DNA of 14,339 nucleotides, taken from the NCBI GenBank assembly GCA_947632415.1, contig CANRPB010000027.1, positions 1 through 14,339 of the forward strand. The letters are read 5' to 3'. Below the pieces are notes generated by a model, which did not search any database, was not told the origin of the DNA, and was given only the letters and a program-made list of their open reading frames with translations. Each line of letters begins with the position of its first letter. The stretch's first letter is position 1. Shown here in pieces: positions 1 to 6,784 of this stretch. This stretch comes from an uncultured Bacilli bacterium. GTDB taxonomy: Bacteria > Bacillota_I > Bacilli_A > RF39 > UBA660. The position numbers and the translations under genes are program-made.

Positions 1-99
1 ATGGTTATATTCATATTCATTAGAAGCAAGTAGTTCGGTACTTTTTATTTTCATATCTATATAATTTAGATCTAAATTAACTATACTACTAATAAGCAT
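1..99 (-). other. Open reading frame running off the window edge, unrecognised
   Basis: A minus-strand frame stays open from an ATG at 99 to the window edge at 1 (33 codons; open from about 132 without a start). I see no good ribosome binding site and recognise no family. It lies downstream of the truncated toxin, so it may be the start of a real gene beyond the window or only an AT-rich chance frame. Confidence 0.15.
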
Positions 100-174
100 T
101 TTATAAATATCTAGATTATTCTCAAATATTTTTTATTAAACATACCTTCATAATATATGATACAATTTTTATTT

Positions 175-303
175 TTAAAATCCTTCTTTAAATACAAAAA
201 AATCTAATAAAATATCAAATCTATTGATTTTTATCAGATTTTTTAATTTCAATTTATCTTTTTCAACTTGTTTAGAAAATTTAATTGTATATAAATTTAC
301 CAT
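175..303 (-). pseudogene. Truncated YoeB/Txe-type mRNA interferase toxin
   Basis: A 42-residue frame beginning MVNLYTIKFSKQVEKDK matches the amino-terminal strand and helix of YoeB-family toxins, which are RelE-fold ribosome-dependent mRNA endonucleases of about 85 residues. The ATG overlaps the antitoxin stop (ATGGTAA), the usual coupling of yefM-yoeB pairs. A TAA ends the frame at about half the family length. I find no convincing match in any frame to the expected carboxy-terminal half (SRRIN, HRLVY and WTHY-like segments). A short downstream frame containing YEGMFNKK could be a shifted remnant, but this is weak. The toxin is very probably inactive. Family assignment rests on the amino-terminal match plus the adjacent antitoxin; truncation is seen directly. 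Confidence 0.6.
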
Positions 304-562
304 TCTTCATCCCTTTCATATTTTTTTGCTGATTCCCAATTTTCACTTTCTCTTATATTATTAATATTCTCTACATATCCGGAAATACTTGATAAAAATA
401 ATGTTTCTTCATTATTTTTCCATTCATCTTCAGATATTAATACAGCATTTTTTTCCATATTATTTACAATAGTAATAGGATTAAAACCAACATTAACATC
501 TGATACTAATTGATAAATTTTGTTCTAGCATTAGGTATATTTATTGTACTCACTATAATCAT
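297..562 (-). pseudogene. Frameshifted YefM/Phd-family antitoxin
   Basis: Two frames together give an 88-residue YefM-like protein. The first reads MIIVSTINIPNARTK and the second continues IYQLVSDVNVGFNPITIV. They join if one A is restored to the AAAA run of the ACAAAATTT near 515-523 (reverse complement of the plus strand). Family landmarks are the NAR-xx-IYQL amino-terminal DNA-binding segment, NAVLISEDEW, the ETLFLSSISG segment, and an acidic tail ending EEW directly at the toxin start. In intact systems YefM binds its own promoter and neutralises YoeB. As written, the first frame stops shortly after the shift. The ATG at 562 lies upstream of the predicted transcription start, so GTG at 553 may have been the original start. 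A homopolymer sequencing error is possible, but the truncated toxin next door supports real decay. Confidence 0.75.
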
Positions 563-565
563 CAC

Positions 566-594
566 ATTATAACGTACTTTTTTGCATACGCCAA
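566..594 (-). promoter_or_regulatory. Sigma-A-type promoter of the yefM-yoeB remnant
   Basis: On the minus strand TTGGCG (594-589) and TATAAT (571-566) are separated by 17 bases. The -10 lies only 3 bases before ATG 562, so the transcript would be nearly leaderless. The -10 is also the left arm of a perfect 6-base inverted repeat TATAAT-N6-ATTATA, and two GTAC cores lie at 574-577 and 546-549. These could be operator elements, since YefM operators have a TGTACA-like core, but that is conjecture. Confidence 0.6.
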
Positions 595-662
595 GTATCT
601 AATATTATTACATGAAAAGATTAAATAAAAATATATCAAAAAAACATTTTTAATCAAGTACC

Positions 663-695
663 TAAAAAATAAAAAACCTAGGAAATTCCTAGGTT
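663..695 (-). terminator. Intrinsic terminator of tRNA-Ala
   Basis: A perfect 9-bp stem (687-695 with 675-683, core AACCTAGGA) with a 3-base loop is followed on the minus strand by two T6 runs split by one A. It begins 11 bases beyond the tRNA CCA end. Confidence 0.9.
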
Positions 696-705
696 AAATT
701 CATAT

Positions 706-782
706 TGGTGGAGAATAAGGGACTCGAACCCTTGACCCCTTGCGTGCAAAGCAAGTGCTCTAGCCAACTGAGCTAATTCCCC
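706..782 (-). tRNA. tRNA-Ala (anticodon UGC), CCA encoded
   Basis: The minus strand folds as a complete cloverleaf: acceptor GGGGAAT with ATTCTCC, a D-arm with AGCTCAGTTGG, an anticodon stem CTTGC/GCAAG around loop TTTGCAC (anticodon TGC), and a T-arm with GGGTTCGAGTCCC. Discriminator A and genomic CCA follow. The third acceptor pair is G-U, the main identity element for alanyl-tRNA synthetase, which confirms alanine. It has its own promoter upstream and a strong terminator downstream, and it marks the border between the core genes and the toxin-antitoxin remnant. Confidence 0.97.
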
Positions 783-796
783 AAATCAACGACATG

Positions 797-826
797 ATTA
801 TACCATGGATAAAAGGACAAAGTCAA
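797..826 (-). promoter_or_regulatory. Promoter of tRNA-Ala
   Basis: On the minus strand TTGACT (826-821) and TATAAT (802-797) are separated by 18 bases, with an extended -10 (TGG before TATAAT). It lies just upstream of the tRNA. In the 783-928 gap after rmuC I see no clear hairpin terminator, so rmuC transcripts may read through to the tRNA terminator. Confidence 0.75.
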
Positions 827-928
827 TAGTATTTTAAATTTTTTTCTACAAGTATATCGCTATAAAAACAACAACACAAAAAAACCACAGTATCATCAGT
901 CTAAAAAAATCAACAAACCATTAAATAA

Positions 929-1999
929 CTACTCCTCCTCATAAACAATCTCATCCATTTCCACTTGATTAATAGAATTAAACCTCTTAGTAATCTTATC
1001 AGTTGTAGTGTGAATCTCCTTCACATCACGACTAACCGTTTCAATACTTCTATACAACTTATCCCAACGCTCCTTATACCTCTTAAACTCATTATCCAAT
1101 AACATCAACTCTTGATGTATAACCTTAGCATACTTATCCCTTTCCATATTCTTAATAATAATTTGAATAGTCGTCAAAGTACTAATCAAAGTAGTAGGAC
1201 TCGTCAACCACACCTTTTTCTTATAAGAATACTCAACCAAATCAGTATGATAAGCATTAATTTCAGCAAAAATTGCCTCAGCAGGTAAAAACAAAATAGC
1301 CTGATCACTAGTAACACCAGGTATTATATACTTACTACTAATCGCATCAATATGCCTCTTAACATCCATCTTAAACAACTTCTCAGCCTGCAATCTTACA
1401 CTAGAACTACTACCCTTATCAACCATAATCTGATAATTCTCCAAAGGAAACTTCGAATCAATCGCAATAATCCCAAGAGGCTCAGGCGCAAACAAAACAC
1501 AATCAGCAATCACACCATTATCAAACGAATACTGTAACTTATAAATCTTATCATTATTCTGACCAAAAACATTAGCCATAATATGACTCAAATTAACCTC
1601 ACCAAAAATACCCCTAGTCTTCTTATCAGTCAAAACACTCTGTAGGGAAATAATATCAAAAGACAAACTATCAATCTTCTTCTGTGCCTCATCAATCTTA
1701 GATAACCTCTCCAAAACAGACGAAAACGTCTTATTCGTCCTCTCAAAATTATCGTCCAAACGTTCATTAACCTTCTCACTTATAAGCCTCAACCTAAAAT
1801 CAATTTTATCATTAGCCTCACTAAAATTTCTACTAATATCATCCTTTAAACTACCCTTAAACTCACCTAATTCCTTAATAACACCCATCTCCAACTTACC
1901 AAGTCTCTCAGTAATATTAGACTCATTAACACCCTTAAACAAACCAATTATAACCAATATTAATATTATTACCAAAAAAACAACTATTATATACTCCAT
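929..1999 (-). CDS. rmuC: RmuC-family DNA recombination/rearrangement-limiting protein
   Basis: This 356-residue protein has the RmuC layout: one amino-terminal membrane anchor (about residues 3-21, almost all I, V, L and F), a coiled-coil stretch (about 25-120), then the conserved RmuC domain. Visible motifs are RGIFGEVNL, IAIDSKFPLENY, FLPAEAIFAEI and WLTSPTTL. The domain is related to PD-(D/E)xK nucleases, and the DSK of IAIDSKFP fits that active site. In E. coli rmuC limits rearrangement at inverted repeats; the biochemical role is poorly known. It is shorter than many homologues (often 400-500 residues), mainly in the coiled coil. The start is fixed by AAAGGAGGAT six bases or less before ATG 1999. 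It follows frr by 50 bases without a terminator, so the two are probably co-transcribed. Confidence 0.92.
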   Translation of the reverse strand: MEYIIVVFLVIILILVIIGLFKGVNESNITERLGKLEMGVIKELGEFKGSLKDDISRNFSEANDKIDFRLRLISEKVNERLDDNFERTNKTFSSVLERLSKIDEAQKKIDSLSFDIISLQSVLTDKKTRGIFGEVNLSHIMANVFGQNNDKIYKLQYSFDNGVIADCVLFAPEPLGIIAIDSKFPLENYQIMVDKGSSSSVRLQAEKLFKMDVKRHIDAISSKYIIPGVTSDQAILFLPAEAIFAEINAYHTDLVEYSYKKKVWLTSPTTLISTLTTIQIIIKNMERDKYAKVIHQELMLLDNEFKRYKERWDKLYRSIETVSRDVKEIHTTTDKITKRFNSINQVEMDEIVYEEE

Positions 2000-2049
2000 T
2001 TTATCCTCCTTTAAACATTTGTTCGACTAAAATCCGAAAAAATTAATGA

Positions 2050-2592
2050 CTAAACCGTCATTAACTCCTGCTCCTTAACCCTTAACTTATCATCAACCAA
2101 CTTATTATACTTATTAATCAAATCCTGAACAGAATCAGAACCATCCTTAACCTCATCCTCAGGCAACTCCAACTTCTTAATATCATTATTCGCATCCTGT
2201 CTAATATTCCTAAGCGCAATCCTACACTCCTCAGCAATAGACTTAACCTGCTTAACATACTCACGTCTCGTCTCCTCAGTCAAAACAGGAATATTAAGAA
2301 TTATTATCTCACCATTATTATTAGGAGTTAAACCAATATTAGCCTCATAAATACCCTTCTCAATAGAACTCAAACAAGACTTATCAAAAGGCTTAATACA
2401 AAGCTGTCTTGCCTCAGGAATCGAAATAGTAGCCAACTGCTTAAGAGGCGTCAAAACACCATAATAAGAAACCATTACCCCATCAAGAATAGCCGGATTA
2501 GCCCTACCAGCCCTAACATTAGAAAACCTCTTCTCCATACTCTCAATAGCGCCATCCATCTTTAACTCAGTTTCCTCTAAAATATCATCCAT
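2050..2592 (-). CDS. frr: Ribosome recycling factor
   Basis: This 180-residue protein matches ribosome recycling factor over its length. RRF acts with EF-G after termination to split the 70S ribosome and free mRNA and tRNA. Landmarks are KRFSNVRAGRANPAILDG near the amino end, YYGVLTPLKQLATISIPEARQL, the KGIYEANIGLTPNN segment, and the helical carboxy end with EECRIALRNIRQDANNDIKK. A longer frame opens with GTG at 2601, but that GTG lies inside the ribosome binding site AGGTGAT. ATG 2592, four bases after that site, gives MDDILEETE, which aligns with the usual family start. Genes often found beside frr (tsf, pyrH, uppS) are absent here; it has its own promoter and leads into rmuC. Confidence 0.97.
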   Translation of the reverse strand: MDDILEETELKMDGAIESMEKRFSNVRAGRANPAILDGVMVSYYGVLTPLKQLATISIPEARQLCIKPFDKSCLSSIEKGIYEANIGLTPNNNGEIIILNIPVLTEETRREYVKQVKSIAEECRIALRNIRQDANNDIKKLELPEDEVKDGSDSVQDLINKYNKLVDDKLRVKEQELMTV

Positions 2593-2596
2593 ATTC

Positions 2597-2603
2597 ATCA
2601 CCT
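2597..2603 (-). promoter_or_regulatory. Ribosome binding site that sets the frr start
   Basis: AGGTGAT on the minus strand matches seven bases of AAGGAGGTGAT and ends four bases before ATG 2592. It covers the alternative upstream GTG, excluding it as the likely start. The predicted transcription start is at about 2603, leaving a leader of only about a dozen bases. Confidence 0.8.
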
Positions 2604-2609
2604 ATATTT

Positions 2610-2638
2610 AGTATACAAATTAAAAAAATAAAAGTCAA
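2610..2638 (-). promoter_or_regulatory. Promoter of frr-rmuC
   Basis: On the minus strand TTGACT (2638-2633) and TATACT (2615-2610) are separated by 17 bases. It lies between the endolysin terminator and frr, separating frr expression from the lysis genes. Confidence 0.85.
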
Positions 2639-2640
2639 TC

Positions 2641-2676
2641 AACTAAAAGAAAATAGGTAACAAAAATTACCTATTT
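2641..2676 (-). terminator. Hairpin terminator of the endolysin gene
   Basis: A perfect 10-bp stem (2676-2667 with 2660-2651, arm AAATAGGTAA) with a 6-base loop is followed on the minus strand by TCTTTTAG. The U tract is imperfect, so efficiency is uncertain. The 5' arm includes the endolysin stop codon. Confidence 0.75.
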
Positions 2677-3294
2677 AACAAGCATTCCCTGCTTCAATAA
2701 ATTTAATAACTTCGTATTCTGAGCCGGAGTACCAGAATAACTAACAATATTATTCTTAATAGCCAACCTTTTACGATTATCAAACGAACTATCAACATGA
2801 ATTTCATTTAAAGCATCAACAATCGAAGAACCCTTATAACTAGAATTTTTCAAATACTCAACACTACCAACCCTATATCCATCATCATAAGTACCAATTT
2901 TATTCGGAATACCACTTATCGTACAAATATTCTTATCATTACCCCTAACACCATCAATCCTACAACAATAATGACAATGACTACCAGTAGAATTACCAGT
3001 AGAACCTTCCTTACCAATAACCTGAGTCACACTTACCCTATCATTAGCCCTAACATAAATTTCACTCAAATGACCAAAATAATAAACCTCATTACTATTA
3101 TCCTTCCTTATCTTCACATACTGTCCAAAACCTTGATTATGATTACTACTATTTTCCCAACCAGCAAAAATAACCGTTCCATTAACAGTAGAATGAATAT
3201 CCTTACTATCAACACCAACTAAATCCAAACCATCATGAACACCATGCTTATACTCCTGTGAAACCCTAAATCTCATATAATATGGACTATTCAT
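2671..3294 (-). CDS. M23-family peptidoglycan endopeptidase (phage-type endolysin)
   Basis: This 207-residue protein carries a full M23 (lysostaphin/LytM-type) zinc site: H20 and D24 in HDGLD, H75 in YFGHL, and H106-x-H108 in GSHCH. The lead-in GKEGSTGNSTG is typical. Such enzymes cut peptide bridges of peptidoglycan. About 45 carboxy-terminal residues, starting near DALNEIHVDSSFDNRK and ending LNLLKQGMLVK, resemble a small tail module I recall on amidases and lysozymes of Firmicute phages; its role is uncertain, perhaps wall binding. There is no signal peptide, as expected for an enzyme released by a holin. GTG 3303 lies inside the ribosome binding site GGGGGTGAT, so ATG 3294 is preferred. 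It overlaps the holin gene by 8 bases, consistent with coupled translation. Confidence is high for the peptidase and good for a lysis role. Confidence 0.88.
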   Translation of the reverse strand: MNSPYYMRFRVSQEYKHGVHDGLDLVGVDSKDIHSTVNGTVIFAGWENSSNHNQGFGQYVKIRKDNSNEVYYFGHLSEIYVRANDRVSVTQVIGKEGSTGNSTGSHCHYCCRIDGVRGNDKNICTISGIPNKIGTYDDGYRVGSVEYLKNSSYKGSSIVDALNEIHVDSSFDNRKRLAIKNNIVSYSGTPAQNTKLLNLLKQGMLVK

Positions 3295-3715
3295 TACTAT
3301 CACCCCCTTTAATTTCCTGTGTCATATCATTCAACAACTTCTCCATAAAAGATCTAATCTTATTCGGAACAGGCATACCACAAAGAACCATATTTTTCAT
3401 AATACTAGTTACCTCATACAAAATATACAAAATTCCAAAAAAATCAAATATACCAACATTACTTACTCCAAACACCTTAACAACATTCTTAGGAATAAAA
3501 AACAACATATCAATACTCAACATAGAATCAATAATAATTAAAAAAATACAACTCCCTACAATAGCAATTTTCCTAAGAACACCATTAATACCAAAAGTAC
3601 TATTCCACTTTCTCAACTTAATAGCCCGAACAGAACCCAAAAAAGTATCCAAAAAAACCGCTAAAATCAACACTTTAAAAATAACATTATTAAAACCACT
3701 TAAAATATTTTCCAT
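3287..3715 (-). CDS. Phage holin, TcdE/phage_holin_4 family
   Basis: This 142-residue membrane protein has three hydrophobic segments (about residues 12-30, 45-70 and 88-108). It also has the TcdE-type holin signature: FLDTFLGSVRAIKLRKWNS, then a conserved GINGVLRKIAIV stretch, a middle FIPKNVVKVFGVS segment, and a carboxy-terminal MPVPNKIRSFMEKL. Holins of this family form membrane lesions that let an endolysin reach the wall; TcdE itself helps release C. difficile toxins. A longer frame starts with GTG at 3733, but AAGGGGTG just upstream of ATG 3715 supports the shorter form starting MENILSGFNN. The gene overlaps the M23 endopeptidase, giving a normal holin-then-lysin order. No other phage gene is visible on either side. 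Confidence 0.87.
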   Translation of the reverse strand: MENILSGFNNVIFKVLILAVFLDTFLGSVRAIKLRKWNSTFGINGVLRKIAIVGSCIFLIIIDSMLSIDMLFFIPKNVVKVFGVSNVGIFDFFGILYILYEVTSIMKNMVLCGMPVPNKIRSFMEKLLNDMTQEIKGGDSNE

Positions 3716-3798
3716 AAAACACCCCTTATCCACTATATCTTATGAAAAAAAGAAAATCACAAATATTTAATTAAACCAAAAAATACCATTTTCAATAT

Positions 3799-3826
3799 AA
3801 AAAAAGAGAGAATATCTCATCTCATT
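3799..3826 (-). terminator. Probable terminator after dnaJ
   Basis: Just past the dnaJ stop the minus strand has a short stem GAGA-TAT-TCTC, within a purine/pyrimidine-complementary stretch, followed by T7. The stem is weak, so some read-through from the heat-shock operon into the holin gene is possible. I find no strong promoter for the holin in 3716-3798; a TTGTGA with a TATAGT-like -10 (spacing 19) is only suggestive. Confidence 0.5.
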
Positions 3827-3832
3827 TTATCA

Positions 3833-4930
3833 TTACAAATACTTCTCAATCTTCCTATACTTAAGATCATCCTGTAAATCCGTCTTAGCCAAAGACTCAA
3901 ACAACTTCTTCTGTTCCCTAGTTAACTTCTTAGGTGTAACAACACTAATAACAACATACATGTCACCCTTTCGATAAGAATGAACATCCTCTATTCCCTT
4001 ACCCTTCAAGCGATACTTATCACCACTCTGAGCACCATCCTTAATAGTTAATTTAACACTACCATGAATAGTAGGAACATCCCTTTTACACCCTAAAGCA
4101 GCCTCAGCCATTGTAATCGGTAACTCCAAATAAATGTCATTTCCATCCCTTTCGTAAATTTCGTGCTTTTGAACATTAAACTCTAAATAAACATCACCAT
4201 TAGGTCCACCATTAGACCCAGCCTCACCCTTACCTGAAAGCCTCAACTGATTACCAGTATCAACCCCAGCAGGAATCTTAACCTCAATATTCTTATTGAC
4301 ATTTACTTTACCAGTTCCACGACACTTACTACATCTTTCCTTATAAGACTTACCACGACCATTACACTCCGGACAAGTCGAACGCGACATAAAAGTTCCA
4401 AACATAGTCCTTTGCTCAGTAGTCACAGTTCCACTACCATGACACCTAGAACAAGAAGACTCACCTTTACCACCTTTACCATCACACTCACTACAAACCT
4501 CATTGACATCTAAGTTAACAATCTTTTTACACCCAAAAACAGCCTCCTCAAACGTCAAATCAACCTGAACTAACTTATCCCTACCCTTAGTAGCCCTAGA
4601 AGAACCATGAGATCCAAAACCAAAATTAAAGCCACCATCACCAAACAAATCACTGAAAATATCCGAAAAATCAAAACCAGAAAAATCAAAACCACCAGCA
4701 CCATTATTATCAAAAGCAGCATGACCATACTGATCATATTGACGTCTCTTTGACTCATCAGACAAAACAGCATAAGCCTCTTGGGCTTCCTTAAACTTCT
4801 CAGCAGCATCCGGCTCCTTAGAAACATCCGGATGATACTTCTTAGCTAACTTACGAAAAGCACTCTTAATCTCCGCCTCACTAGCAGACTTACTTACCCC
4901 AAGTACCTCATAATAATCTCTTTTATTCAC
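3833..4930 (-). CDS. dnaJ: Chaperone protein DnaJ (Hsp40)
   Basis: This 365-residue class I DnaJ is complete. It has a J domain with HPD at residues 33-35, then a Gly/Phe-rich linker (about 75-108). Four zinc-binding repeats follow in order: CSECDGKG, CSRCHGSG, CPECNGRG and CSKCRGTG. The carboxy-terminal substrate-binding domains include KIPAGVDTGNQLRLSGKGEAG-type sequence. It delivers unfolded clients to DnaK and stimulates its ATPase. The start is GTG 4930, with AAGGA about nine bases upstream overlapping the pepF stop; no in-frame ATG fits the conserved MNKRDYYEVLG start. Separated from dnaK by pepF, it is the last gene of the HrcA-controlled operon. Confidence 0.97.
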   Translation of the reverse strand: MNKRDYYEVLGVSKSASEAEIKSAFRKLAKKYHPDVSKEPDAAEKFKEAQEAYAVLSDESKRRQYDQYGHAAFDNNGAGGFDFSGFDFSDIFSDLFGDGGFNFGFGSHGSSRATKGRDKLVQVDLTFEEAVFGCKKIVNLDVNEVCSECDGKGGKGESSCSRCHGSGTVTTEQRTMFGTFMSRSTCPECNGRGKSYKERCSKCRGTGKVNVNKNIEVKIPAGVDTGNQLRLSGKGEAGSNGGPNGDVYLEFNVQKHEIYERDGNDIYLELPITMAEAALGCKRDVPTIHGSVKLTIKDGAQSGDKYRLKGKGIEDVHSYRKGDMYVVISVVTPKKLTREQKKLFESLAKTDLQDDLKYRKIEKYL

Positions 4931-4942
4931 ACACTCACATCC

Positions 4943-6733
4943 TTACATAATTTCCAAAAACTCATCAATAATACTATCAAACATCTTAAGTGCACTCTCA
5001 ATAACAAGCGGACTAGTAACATCGACACCAGCAAGCAACAACTCATTAGCAGGATAATCACTACCACCAGACTTCAAAAACTTCAAATAATTCTCCTTAG
5101 CGCCATCCTTACCACTCAATATATCATCAACAATTTGTGTCGAAACAGAAAGACCAATCGCATACTTATAAACATAAAAATTATAATAGAAATGAGGTAT
5201 ACGCTCCCATTCATACTTAATCAAATCATCAAGAACAATCACATCACCAAAATACTTCTGATTCAACTTATAATAATAATCCGATATATTCTCATAAGTT
5301 AAAACCACACCATTCTCAACTCTTCTATGCATCTCCTGCTCAAACTCAGCAAACATAGTCTGACGATAAATAGTCGCCTTATAAAGTTCCATCAACTGAT
5401 TCAAAATATACAACTTTTCATTCTTATCCTGAGAATTCTTAAGCATATACTTAGCAAGCAACAACTCATTAACCGTACTTGCCACCTCAGCCACAAAAAT
5501 CTTATAACTAGAATTATTATAACTATTATTCTTACAAGAATAATAAGTATGCATAGAATGACCAAGCTCATGCGCTAAAGTCGAAACATCATGATAACTT
5601 CCCTCATAATTAAGTAAAACAAACGGATTAGTATCATAAAAGCCACTACTATAAGCACCGCCTCTTTTACCCTTGTTATTATAGATATCAATCCATCTCT
5701 CATCAAAAGCCTTATTCAAATTACTAACATAATCATCACCCAACACACTAAGAGCACTAATAACCAAACTCTTAGCCTCAGAAAAACTATAACGCTTATC
5801 AAACTCAGGAATCATATCCAAATAAACATCATATATATGCATCTCATCCATGTGCAAAAACTTTTTCTTAAGATTATAATACTTAAAAATCTTATCCATA
5901 TTATCACTAACAGTATCAATAAGATTATTATAAACAGCAATATCAATATTATCAGCAAACAAAGAAGCCTCAAGACTACTATTATAATTTCTTACCCTAG
6001 CGCTCGCAACCAAAACATCAATATTACCCTTAAAAACACTAGTAATCGTATTCTTAAAATCACTATACCTCGTAAATAACCTCGTAAAAGCCTCTTTTCT
6101 AACACGAGAATCTCTATGCTTAATATATATTGAATAATTACTCTCCGTCAACTCAACATCAACACCATCAACTTGAATTGTACCAAAAGACAAATCACTA
6201 TCAGTTAAAGCCTCATAACTATCCTCAGGATTTTCAAACACCTTTGAAAAAGTAGACAACAACCTCTCACCACTAGAATCCAAAGTATGCGACTTATATC
6301 GATAAATACACTCCAAATTAAACTCATAATTTAATAACTTAGGCTCATCAAGATAAAACTTCTTAACCTCATCATAATCAATACTAAGCAACTCTGGAAC
6401 AACAAAACTCGTCAACTCTGAATAACGCTTTAAAACATTCTCAATACTTCCCATCAATTCCTGATTCAAAGTATTAGTAGTATCCTCATCATGCTTCAAA
6501 TGCGCATAATAATATAACTTATACAATCGTCTTTCAAGCATATCAGATTCAGTCAAATATGAATAAAGACGCGAAGCACTACTAACTATATTACCCTTAT
6601 AATTAACAACAAACTCAATATCACTCTTAACACTCTCTAACTCACTATAAAAATCATCATTAGATAAAAAAATTGTCGACAAATCCCACTTAAACTGCTC
6701 ATCTATCTCATTTCTTGTTTTCTGTTTTTCCAT
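4943..6733 (-). CDS. pepF: Oligoendopeptidase F (M3B zinc metallopeptidase)
   Basis: This 596-residue protein has the size and order of PepF: an amino-terminal helical domain starting EIDEQFKWDLSTIF and a carboxy-terminal catalytic domain. The zinc site is HELGH at residues 388-392 with the third ligand E416 in AEVASTVNE. Nearby TNPFVLLNYEG and the later WERIPHFYYNFYVYKYAIG stretch are characteristic of M3B enzymes. It is cytoplasmic and cuts peptides of roughly 7-17 residues, recycling products of protein breakdown. AGGGAGA sits just before ATG 6733. It is 12 bases from dnaJ and 51 from dnaK, with a hairpin in the latter gap, so it is very likely part of the heat-shock transcript. A peptidase between dnaK and dnaJ is unusual. 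Confidence 0.95.
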   Translation of the reverse strand: MEKQKTRNEIDEQFKWDLSTIFLSNDDFYSELESVKSDIEFVVNYKGNIVSSASRLYSYLTESDMLERRLYKLYYYAHLKHDEDTTNTLNQELMGSIENVLKRYSELTSFVVPELLSIDYDEVKKFYLDEPKLLNYEFNLECIYRYKSHTLDSSGERLLSTFSKVFENPEDSYEALTDSDLSFGTIQVDGVDVELTESNYSIYIKHRDSRVRKEAFTRLFTRYSDFKNTITSVFKGNIDVLVASARVRNYNSSLEASLFADNIDIAVYNNLIDTVSDNMDKIFKYYNLKKKFLHMDEMHIYDVYLDMIPEFDKRYSFSEAKSLVISALSVLGDDYVSNLNKAFDERWIDIYNNKGKRGGAYSSGFYDTNPFVLLNYEGSYHDVSTLAHELGHSMHTYYSCKNNSYNNSSYKIFVAEVASTVNELLLAKYMLKNSQDKNEKLYILNQLMELYKATIYRQTMFAEFEQEMHRRVENGVVLTYENISDYYYKLNQKYFGDVIVLDDLIKYEWERIPHFYYNFYVYKYAIGLSVSTQIVDDILSGKDGAKENYLKFLKSGGSDYPANELLLAGVDVTSPLVIESALKMFDSIIDEFLEIM

Positions 6734-6755
6734 ATAATCTCCCTATATTCATAAT

Positions 6756-6780
6756 AAGGGGTTCTAAAAATAGAACCCTT
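6756..6780 (-). terminator. Intercistronic hairpin between dnaK and pepF
   Basis: An 8-bp stem (TAGAACCC arm 6771-6778 with 6759-6766) with a 4-base loop extends by two more pairs past one bulged base. On the minus strand it is followed by ATTATGAATA, not a U tract, so it is probably not a full terminator. More likely it protects the dnaK 3' end, is a processing site, or reduces expression of pepF-dnaJ. Confidence 0.5.
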
Positions 6781-6784
6781 CATA

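Noticed and set aside
783..928. Intrinsic terminator after rmuC
   Set aside because: The minus strand has T-runs but I could not form a convincing stem ahead of them; only the tRNA promoter is supported here.
2590..3733. A larger prophage around the holin and endolysin
   Set aside because: Neighbours on both sides are core genes (dnaJ, frr); no integrase, portal, capsid or tail gene and no attachment repeats were seen.
3282..3770. A 162-codon plus-strand frame opposite the holin gene
   Set aside because: It is exactly antisense to the holin, is made of low-complexity I, L, K, T and N runs, and has no ribosome binding site. It is an artefact of AT-rich sequence.
4570..4827. A hydrophobic minus-strand frame within dnaJ
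   Set aside because: It is the Gly/Phe-rich part of dnaJ in another frame, with no start signal.
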